Notes under the pieces: model-generated
The model's input: only the letters and a program-made list of their open reading frames with translations
What the model was told of the DNA's origin: nothing
Database searches by the model: none
Assembly (NCBI GenBank): GCA_946612175.1
Contig: CAMOEO010000021.1
Location: forward strand, 1 to 17,050
From: an uncultured Verrucomicrobiota bacterium
Lineage (GTDB): Bacteria > Verrucomicrobiota > Kiritimatiellia > RFP12 > UBA3636
DNA: 17,050 bases
Reading direction: 5' to 3'
Shown here: positions 10,958-17,050 of the stretch, in pieces
How positions within the stretch are numbered: position 1 is the stretch's first letter
How the letters are laid out: the number at the start of each line of letters is the position of its first letter
Program-made: the position numbers and the translations under genes

Positions 10958-13900
10958 CTACTTCACGATGAACACGGTTGCCTGCGGCGGCGGGCGGTAC
11001 CAGATCTGCGTGATCTGCGCGGCGGTCTTGCCGGCGGCCTCGATCGCCGCGGCGTCGGCGTAGGCGTTGCCGTCCGCGTCCTTGAAGAAGAAGCCGCAGT
11101 AGTTCGGCCGCACGTCCTCGAAGCGCACGTTCGCCGCGTTCACGCCGCCCGGCGACTGCAACAGCGGAATGCCGGCGCTACGGGAGACCGAGCCCAGACC
11201 CGGGCTCTCCTTCGGCACGCGGAGCGTCATCTTCGCGTCGTTCGTGTTGTTCGGGAACTTGTTGGAGCCGCTCGTGAACCGCACCGGCACCGCCGTGTAG
11301 CCGCCGACCGGAACAACGAACTCGAACACGTTCGTGCTCGTCGTGTACTTGACCTGCAGCCACTGCGGCGTGAACATCGAACCCGCGCCGACGAGCCGGA
11401 CCATCGTTCCATTGACGGAACTCCAGGTGTCGGGCTCGAGCTTGCCGGCGGTCACGGTGCCACCGTCGATTTCGAGGACGGGCGGCGGCGCGGCGGAGCC
11501 GCCGGTCAGGCCGCCCGCATTGAGCGTGGCCCCGTCCGCGACGCGGACCTTCACGCCAGGACGGTTTGCTGTGAAACCATTGAACTGCGCGGTCGTTCCA
11601 CCGGTCATGGTGACGGTGAGGTTTTCGCCGTTCGCGTCCGCCGCCGTCGCGCCAATATCCTTGGTCGTGTTCATGTAAACGTTGCAGTCGTCGAAGGTCA
11701 GGCGGTTGTAGGTCTGGTTGGCGATGACGGAGTAAACGGAGAACCGGCAGTTCGCGGCCGTCTTGTCCTCGGAGGTGAAGACGAGCTCCGAGTGCATGCC
11801 GTCGAGGTTCAGGTTCGAGACCCACCAGCGCGTCTCGTTGCCGTAGCGCGTCGTTCCGGCGGACGCCGGGACCGTCACGGTGACCGGATCGTCGCCTTCG
11901 TCCGTCGCGAAGACCGCCGTGGAGCCGAAGACCGGATAGCCGGCATGGTCGGTCGGAGCGAGGCTGCCTACCGTCGTGAGCTGCCAGTTCGCGGGGATGT
12001 TCCACATGCCGGCACTGCCGCCGATCCACGTGTAGGTGGAGTTGTCCTGGAGCTCGAATGCCTTGTTGTAGAAGACGTTGCTCCCCGCGACATTCACGTT
12101 CGGCCAGTTGGTGGTGGCGCTTTCCGCCGTGCCGTTCACGAGCATGAGCGAGTAGTAGACCTTCGTGCCCCACGGCGAATCGGGGAAGGTGGCCGTGAGC
12201 GTCTGCTCGCCCGTGGCGGTGACGACCTGCGACGCGGAGACGGTGTTCTCGCTGTTCCAGTTGTTCCCCGTCATCAGGTAGAGGGTGGTCGTGCCGACGC
12301 CGAGACTCGTGACCGGTACCGTGGCGACGAGCGACTTGCCGTCGGGCGTGAACGTCGCCCTGGCGGTGTTCCACGCGGACGCGCCGGCGCCGGTCGTGAA
12401 GGTCGCGACGGCGGAGTCGACGCCGACGGGCGTCGCGGCGTTGTTCGTCGCGGTGGCGTGGAAGGTGTAGGTCGTCTCGGGCGTGAGCCCCGTGACCGTG
12501 ACGGCGAGGTTCGTGCGCGCCGTGGCCGTGCCGGCCGGGATCGTCCGCGTCTCCCCGCCGCCGGAGAGGACGAACCACGCCTGCGCCGAGGTCGCGTCCG
12601 CGCCGGGGGCGTTGAGGACCGCGGAGAGGGTCGCGCTGTCGCCGGAGACGGCGGATGCATCGGGATCGCCGAGGAAGGCGAATGCTGCCGCGATGGAGCC
12701 TTCGCCGGCCCAGTCGAGCGAGATGGTGGCGGACCACGTGAACGCGTCGCCGTCCTGCATGTAGAAGCGCACATAGCGCGTGTCCGCCGCGATGCCGACG
12801 AGGTAGTCGTTCGTCACGACGCCCGCCGGGAGCGACGAGGCGACAAGCGAGCCGCCCTCCCAGTCCGCCGGGTCGTTCCCGCCGTTCGTCGCTCCGTAGA
12901 CGTACCGCAGGACGCTCGACTCGCCGGGAAACGCCTCGCCCAGCGCGACCTTCGCGGAGAGGAGCGTGCCGTCGCACACCGCCGAGAGGACGGACACCGC
13001 GCGCGTGGGCGCCTCCGTGACAAAGAGAGAGCCGTCGCCCGGATCGACCGCATCCTGCCACCCCGCGTCGGCCGCCGCCGGCGCGGACGCGCCGCTCTCG
13101 AGCGCGATGTAGCGCAGCTTGGGATAAAAAACCGCGGCCGTCGGCTCCGCGCCCGCGCCGCCACTGTTGTTCCAGGACGCAAAGACAACGCGGTAATAGC
13201 CGCTCGCGGCGATGGCGTAGGGTCCGGCGGCCTTCCAGTTCCCGTAGCCGGCGAACTGCGTGCCCGTGCGCTTCGCGTCCCAGTTCGACGCGCCGTTATC
13301 GACCCACACGTAGCCCTGGTCGTCGGCCGAGGCGCCGAAGTAGTAGTCCTTGCCGCCTTCCATGTACATGTAGCCGGCGTAGCCGAAGCCCGTGTTGTCC
13401 GCCCACGTGAAGGGCGTTCCGTCAACCGACTGCCAAGCGTCATGGTTGCTTCCGGAGGAGCGCATCGCGAGCGGGCCAAGCGTGACGACGTCGGACGCGG
13501 CGATATCCCAGTTCGCCGCGGCGTCCTGCGCGGTCGCCTGCGTGTGCGTGACCGCCTGGTAGAGGCCCGGCGAACCGGCGCCGGCATCGGAGAGCGTTGT
13601 GAACGCGGCGAGAGCGGAAGCCACGCCAGCGCCAAGATTGTTCGTGGCCGTCAGGTAGGCGGTCCAGTCCGCGCCGGGCTGGAGGCCCGAAAGCGTCGCC
13701 TCGACAACCTTCGGCTCCGTCGCCGGAGCAAGCGGGTAGGCGCGCGTCTGGCCGAAGCCGGTGACGACAACCCAGAGGTTAGCGGACGTCGCGTTATCGC
13801 CAACCCCTTTGAGGCGCGCCGAGATGGTCGCGCCCGTCGCCGAGACGGACGAAACGGACGGCGTTCCGAACTCGAACGACACGACGGCGGCGGCTTCCTC

Positions 13901-16288
13901 CACGTCGCCGAAGGAAACATAGTTCGCCGTTGTCATCGTCGCGCATTCCGCCGCGATCCAATCCTCCGAGGAGGTCACGCGGCGGATGCGGACTTCGTCG
14001 AGCCCGCCGGTAAGCGGGTTGCCGGTGTAGGTGCCGCCCGTTCCGCCGAGGGTCAGTGCCTCGGTCGGCGTGACGACCGCGTTCAGCGTGGCGTCCTTCT
14101 TCTTGTCTCCGTCGTCGTAGAACTTTACCGCCGTCGCGGACCAGGTGCCCGCAAAGTGCTTCCACGCGGTGTTCGGCCCGGTCGTGATGTCCGTCTGCAC
14201 CTGGCTCTTGTTGGACGACCCGACGGTGATCTTGGTGTAGCTGTTCTGCAGCGTGATTTCGTAGCCGGCCGGCTTGTCCCAGGCGGACATGCACGAGACC
14301 ATGCGCGTGAAGCCCGCGTTCCCCGTGACACGCGCCCAGAAGGAGACGGTGAGCGCCGAGCCGTCGCCGAGTGTCGTCCAGGCGGGATCGGGGGCGTAGC
14401 GCAGGTCGGACGAGCCATTGAGCCAGAGCGTCTTGCCGACCGGGCCGGGATAGGACACGTTGCCATCGTAGGTCGGCGTGCCGCGCATCGCGGAGGGGAC
14501 GAGGTTCGTCACGGACTCCGCGTTGCTGCCGCTGAAGTGCCAGACGGCGTTGTAGCCGGCGCGCGTCCAGACCTCGCGCGCGTCGGGCGAATCCTCGGCG
14601 CTGCCCGCGTCGTTCGCCCAGTGCATCGTGATGGTCGTCGAAGAGGAGAAGGACGGCACCGAAACCCAGACGAGCGATTCGCCCGCCGTGTTCCACGTGT
14701 CGGCCTCGAAAGGAAGGACGGCATCGTATCCGTCCGTGAACCAGAGGTGCGCGGCAGTCGGGCAGTCCGCGTAGAGGAAGCCCTCGGGCGCGTCGTTGGC
14801 AAGCCGCACGAGGACGGGGAAGTTCTCAAGGGGCGTCGCAGGCGCGGACGGGAAGGAAAGCTCGCACTCGTAGATGCCGGTTCCGGTCGGAATCCGCTTC
14901 GTCTTGAACGACGCCGTGGCGGAGTCCGCGCCGGCCGAGAGGTTGTTCGTCGCGGTGAACCAGCAGGTGTAGGTCGTCTTCTCGGCGAGGTTCTCGAGCG
15001 TGACCGAGAGCGCCGAGGGTTCGGCGCCCTTCGGCCCGAGCGCGACGGAGCGTGTCGTGGTGCCGTCCGTATAGACGAGCCAGACGTCGGCCGAGGTCGC
15101 GCCTTCGCCGAGCGTGCGCAGCTCGCCCGTGACGACCGCGTTCGTCGGCGTCACGTCCGAGACGGCGACAGGGCCGAGGCGCAGGACCTCGACGCCGGTC
15201 TCCACCTCGCCGAAGGAGACATAGTTCGCCGTCGTCACGGTCTTGTATTCCTCGGCGATCCATTCGCCGGTCGAGGCGACGTTGCGGATGCGGATTTCGT
15301 CGAGATAGCCGGTGAAGGTTTCGCCCTGCGTGGTGAACGTGCCGAGGCCGAGCCCCTTGGAGAGCGTCACGGAATACCGGTTTCCGACATTCTTGTTCAG
15401 GTTCCTGTACGCGCCGCCCACGTAGCCGGCGAGGTTGGTGTCGAATACGCCGGCGATGTGCCGCCAGGCGTTGTCGGCGAGGCCGTCGCCGTAGTTGAAG
15501 GTGTTGAAGCCGCCGGGCGCCATCACATAGGTGTTCGACTTGGCGGCTGTGACGCATCCTTCCGTGTAGGACGAGCCGAACGCGACGGCGCGGTCGTTTC
15601 CGGTCGAGGTGCACTCCTCGAAGAAGGAGACCGTGAACGGCCCGAGCGTCGTGCCGGACGTAAGCGTGGACGGAACGACGAAGCCGCCGACGTTGCGGTT
15701 GCCGCCCAGCTGGTTCACCATCGCGTGGCCGGTGGGCGGCGGGGTGGTCGCGTTGCCGGCGTCGGAGATCGTCACCGGGTAGGCGTCGGCCTCGTTCGCC
15801 TTGTAGGCGTTCCAGCCGGACGCGGAGGAATCGGGGGTGTAGTGGAGGCCGTTGTCCTCGAGAATCTCGTTCATGTGCCAGACGCCAACGTAGTCCGCGA
15901 GGGCCCACACCTGCGACGCGGCGGGCAGGCCCGCCGGCGCGCCGGCGGCGTCCCAGTGCATCGTGACCGTCGCGGCGTCGGAGAGCGAGGGGACGGAGAC
16001 CCAGACCAGCGACTCGCCTTCATCGTCCCACGTATCGACGTCGCAGGGGATCGGGTCGTCGTTCGCGTCCGTGAACCAGAGGCAGCCGCCCGTGGGGCAG
16101 TCCGCGTAGGAGAAGCCCGTGGGCGCGCCCTCGGCGAGCCGCACGAGGACGGGGAAGTTCGCGAGCGCCGTGGCGGGGGCGGACGGGAACGAGAGCTCGC
16201 ATGTGAGCTCGGCGAGCGCGGGCGCGGCGGCGAGCGCGAGGAGCGCGGCGAAAACGCGGGAAAGCAGGGAACGGCAACTGATTGTCAT
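10958..16288 (-). CDS. Giant exported DUF2341 / LamG-like / Fn3-like / PA14-like protein
   Basis: The protein has 1776 residues. Signal peptide 1-26 ends APALA. Two tandem modules follow: a DUF2341 domain (about 28-115 and 473-560; shared CELSFPSAPAT, NFPVLVRLA, ESLVWVSVPS, TMHW), a LamG-like segment ending DEIRIR...TTANYVSFG (about 125-365 and 565-795), and an Fn3-like domain (about 367-467 and 803-900). About 907-1070 look PA14-like (YYFGASADDQGYVWVDNG). Further Fn3-like domains follow to about 1300. From about 1420 (YTWIGGSAGMWNIPANW) the repetitive beta-rich sequence resembles autotransporter-type passengers. The C-terminus, WYRPPPQATVFIVK, shows no barrel, LPXTG or PEP-CTERM anchor. It is probably a secreted or surface adhesin or glycan-binding protein. 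The start is supported by a Shine-Dalgarno sequence, signal peptide and promoter. Confidence 0.9.
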   Translation of the reverse strand: MTISCRSLLSRVFAALLALAAAPALAELTCELSFPSAPATALANFPVLVRLAEGAPTGFSYADCPTGGCLWFTDANDDPIPCDVDTWDDEGESLVWVSVPSLSDAATVTMHWDAAGAPAGLPAASQVWALADYVGVWHMNEILEDNGLHYTPDSSASGWNAYKANEADAYPVTISDAGNATTPPPTGHAMVNQLGGNRNVGGFVVPSTLTSGTTLGPFTVSFFEECTSTGNDRAVAFGSSYTEGCVTAAKSNTYVMAPGGFNTFNYGDGLADNAWRHIAGVFDTNLAGYVGGAYRNLNKNVGNRYSVTLSKGLGLGTFTTQGETFTGYLDEIRIRNVASTGEWIAEEYKTVTTANYVSFGEVETGVEVLRLGPVAVSDVTPTNAVVTGELRTLGEGATSADVWLVYTDGTTTRSVALGPKGAEPSALSVTLENLAEKTTYTCWFTATNNLSAGADSATASFKTKRIPTGTGIYECELSFPSAPATPLENFPVLVRLANDAPEGFLYADCPTAAHLWFTDGYDAVLPFEADTWNTAGESLVWVSVPSFSSSTTITMHWANDAGSAEDSPDAREVWTRAGYNAVWHFSGSNAESVTNLVPSAMRGTPTYDGNVSYPGPVGKTLWLNGSSDLRYAPDPAWTTLGDGSALTVSFWARVTGNAGFTRMVSCMSAWDKPAGYEITLQNSYTKITVGSSNKSQVQTDITTGPNTAWKHFAGTWSATAVKFYDDGDKKKDATLNAVVTPTEALTLGGTGGTYTGNPLTGGLDEVRIRRVTSSEDWIAAECATMTTANYVSFGDVEEAAAVVSFEFGTPSVSSVSATGATISARLKGVGDNATSANLWVVVTGFGQTRAYPLAPATEPKVVEATLSGLQPGADWTAYLTATNNLGAGVASALAAFTTLSDAGAGSPGLYQAVTHTQATAQDAAANWDIAASDVVTLGPLAMRSSGSNHDAWQSVDGTPFTWADNTGFGYAGYMYMEGGKDYYFGASADDQGYVWVDNGASNWDAKRTGTQFAGYGNWKAAGPYAIAASGYYRVVFASWNNSGGAGAEPTAAVFYPKLRYIALESGASAPAAADAGWQDAVDPGDGSLFVTEAPTRAVSVLSAVCDGTLLSAKVALGEAFPGESSVLRYVYGATNGGNDPADWEGGSLVASSLPAGVVTNDYLVGIAADTRYVRFYMQDGDAFTWSATISLDWAGEGSIAAAFAFLGDPDASAVSGDSATLSAVLNAPGADATSAQAWFVLSGGGETRTIPAGTATARTNLAVTVTGLTPETTYTFHATATNNAATPVGVDSAVATFTTGAGASAWNTARATFTPDGKSLVATVPVTSLGVGTTTLYLMTGNNWNSENTVSASQVVTATGEQTLTATFPDSPWGTKVYYSLMLVNGTAESATTNWPNVNVAGSNVFYNKAFELQDNSTYTWIGGSAGMWNIPANWQLTTVGSLAPTDHAGYPVFGSTAVFATDEGDDPVTVTVPASAGTTRYGNETRWWVSNLNLDGMHSELVFTSEDKTAANCRFSVYSVIANQTYNRLTFDDCNVYMNTTKDIGATAADANGENLTVTMTGGTTAQFNGFTANRPGVKVRVADGATLNAGGLTGGSAAPPPVLEIDGGTVTAGKLEPDTWSSVNGTMVRLVGAGSMFTPQWLQVKYTTSTNVFEFVVPVGGYTAVPVRFTSGSNKFPNNTNDAKMTLRVPKESPGLGSVSRSAGIPLLQSPGGVNAANVRFEDVRPNYCGFFFKDADGNAYADAAAIEAAGKTAAQITQIWYRPPPQATVFIVK

Positions 16289-16294
16289 GTCGGA

Positions 16295-16303
16295 TTCCTT
16301 CCT
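16295..16303 (-). promoter_or_regulatory. Shine-Dalgarno sequence of the giant gene
   Basis: AGGAAGGAA lies 6 bases upstream of the ATG at 16288. It is the only strong Shine-Dalgarno sequence I see in the window, so it fixes this start. Confidence 0.75.
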
Positions 16304-16321
16304 GGTTCGTGGCGGGGTCAC

Positions 16322-16340
16322 GGGGCCGGAAAAAGGCCCC
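16322..16340 (-). other. Leader hairpin of the giant gene
   Basis: GGGGCC and GGCCCC flank a 7-base loop TTTTTCC, in the predicted leader between the transcription start (about 16354) and the Shine-Dalgarno sequence. It may shape translation or mRNA stability. Confidence 0.4.
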
Positions 16341-16360
16341 ACTTCGCCCGCGCAAGGCGC

Positions 16361-16389
16361 ATCATACCACACGCGCCCGCCTCGCGTAA
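16361..16389 (-). promoter_or_regulatory. Sigma70-like promoter of the giant gene
   Basis: TTACGC (16389-16384) and TATGAT (16366-16361) have a 17-base spacer. This predicts a leader of about 65 bases. Confidence 0.65.
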
Positions 16390-16404
16390 GGGGCATGGTG
16401 CGCG

Positions 16405-16440
16405 ATTTACGCACAAATAATCGCTCGAAAAACGAATACT
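16405..16440 (-). promoter_or_regulatory. Conserved promoter-upstream module (copy 3, diverged)
   Basis: ATTTACGCACAAAT has ATTT/AAAT dyad symmetry. It is followed by TCGCTCGAAAAACGAAT and a REP relic. The CGCA core lies about 20 bases from the -35, as in the copies at 1558 and 9380. Confidence 0.45.
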
Positions 16441-16476
16441 CCGAGCTCTGCGGGGTTCCTCGTCCCGCTGCCCGGC
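16440..16476 (-). repeat. Decayed REP copy
   Basis: It keeps TCCGAGCTCTGCGGGG and CCCGCTGCCCGG, but the TCAGGACC tail is missing. It is the oldest-looking copy and lies upstream of the giant gene's promoter. Confidence 0.55.
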
Positions 16477-16526
16477 TTCGTTCTCGCGCGGAGACGCGGA
16501 GTCGCGGAGACCATGCCCTGCTCCGC

Positions 16527-16604
16527 CCTGCGCTCCAGCGGTTTGTCTCGCGCAGAGAACGCAGAGCCATGCGCTGGCCCTGCGCTCAAGCGGTTTGTCT
16601 CGCG
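16527..16604. repeat. Second repeat family: 26-bp direct repeat
   Basis: CCTGCGCTCCAGCGGTTTGT (extending to CTCGCG) at 16527-16552 recurs at 16579-16604 with one mismatch, 52 bases apart. Between and left of them are CGCAGAGAACGCAGAG and GCGGAGACGCGGAG. Together with the REP relic this fills the 318-base gap 16289-16606, apart from the promoter region. Confidence 0.75.
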
Positions 16605-16606
16605 TC

Positions 16607-17050
16607 CTAGGCGCGCGGACGGCGGAAGACGAGGGCCGTTGCCGTGCCGTGGGGCGCCGGAGAGAGCGGGCTCGCCGCGCCGTCGAAGGCGACCTTCGCC
16701 TTGAGCGCCAGCTCCCAGCCGCCCGCCGTGTTCTCGGCGAGGAACTGCGCGAACTGGTCCACCGCGATCTTGGCGGCGGCGGCCTCGGCGGCCTTCGCAA
16801 AGGCGGGGTTGTCGCCCACCGGCGCCTGCCAGCCCTGGACGTCGAACACCGGGACGGGGACGACGCGGTATTCGTATTCTACCGCCGGCGGGAGCGGCAT
16901 GGCGGAGACTGCGGGGAAGGGGGCGGCGGGGAACGGAGCGGGCGCGTAGGGTGCCGGCGCGGGGGCGGCGGGAGCGAACGGCGCCGGGGGTGGGGCATAG
17001 GGGGACGGCGCGGGCGCGGGGGCCGGGGGTGCGGCCGGGGCGGCGGGAGG
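16607..17050 (-). CDS. DUF4177-like protein with Pro/Ala-rich linker, 5' end outside the window
   Basis: The frame is open from the right edge to TAG at 16609-16607. The first 50 visible residues are almost only Pro and Ala, with Phe/Tyr spaced through them (APSPYAPPPAPFAP), as in a flexible linker. The following about 97 residues start VEYEYRVVPVPVF, continue NTAGGWELALKAK and end TALVFRRPRA. This order matches DUF4177 (EYKVV, GWEL, KRP). DUF4177 has no firmly known reaction. The ATG at 16900 lies inside the linker and is probably not the start. The upstream part of the protein, and so its location, cannot be seen. Confidence 0.7.
   Translation of the reverse strand, partial: PPAAPAAPPAPAPAPSPYAPPPAPFAPAAPAPAPYAPAPFPAAPFPAVSAMPLPPAVEYEYRVVPVPVFDVQGWQAPVGDNPAFAKAAEAAAAKIAVDQFAQFLAENTAGGWELALKAKVAFDGAASPLSPAPHGTATALVFRRPRA

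Noticed and set aside
10832..16420. A 1862-codon open frame on the plus strand opposite the giant gene (and similar long plus-strand frames at 1843-5631, 5775-8021 and 156-1496)
   Set aside because: They are Arg/Ala/Val-rich translations of the antisense of clear genes in a very GC-rich genome, with no recognisable domains. The minus-strand frames have signal peptides and family motifs.
16289..16610. Small genes or tRNA in the gap before the giant gene
   Set aside because: Short open frames here follow the repeats and have no start signal or domain. No tRNA cloverleaf or T-loop motif was found by eye.

Overview
The window is very GC-rich, and all six genes I support lie on the minus strand. 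The proteins are secreted or carbohydrate-related: two beta-propeller/CBM9-like proteins, a fucosidase-like glycoside hydrolase, a Gfo/Idh/MocA oxidoreductase, and a 1776-residue DUF2341/LamG/Fn3/PA14-like exported protein. This repertoire suggests an uncultured PVC-group bacterium, perhaps Kiritimatiellota, Lentisphaerota or Verrucomicrobiota. That is inference from gene content, not from a marker gene. The large plus-strand open frames are GC-driven shadows.

Layout, in transcription order (right to left): (i) 17050-16607, the 3' end of a gene with a Pro/Ala-rich linker and a DUF4177-like C-terminus; (ii) 16606-16289, repeat relics and a good promoter; (iii) 16288-10958, the giant exported protein; (iv) 10919-9411, a composite mobile-element-like unit in which a REP-associated tyrosine transposase (RAYT) gene sits between two almost identical 247-bp direct repeats; (v) 9289-8063, the oxidoreductase; (vi) 7973-5040, the glycoside hydrolase; (vii) 5022-1912, a propeller protein with a C-terminal CBM9-like domain; (viii) 1505 to beyond the left edge, a second propeller protein with an N-terminal CBM9-like domain. 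Genes v-viii look like a glycan-use cluster.

The outstanding signal is a family of about 50-bp imperfect palindromes, here called 'REP'. It has a conserved head GGTCCTGA followed by a GC-rich hairpin. There are 13 clear full-length copies, one diverged full-length copy, two partial copies and one relic. All sit at gene boundaries. The hairpin arms change between copies with compensating changes, so the fold is conserved. Copies abut stop codons, form inverted (BIME-like) pairs, form an 83-bp tandem array, and lie in frame just inside the 5' ends of three consecutive genes. In the hydrolase gene, intergenic copies are also read as a 62-residue C-terminal tail. Two inverted pairs enclose a start codon. 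A REP plus a conserved 40-45-bp upstream module precedes three promoters at fixed spacing. The RAYT inside the composite unit is the obvious candidate for having mobilised the family. In the text, a copy is called '+' when GGTCCTGA reads on the plus strand.
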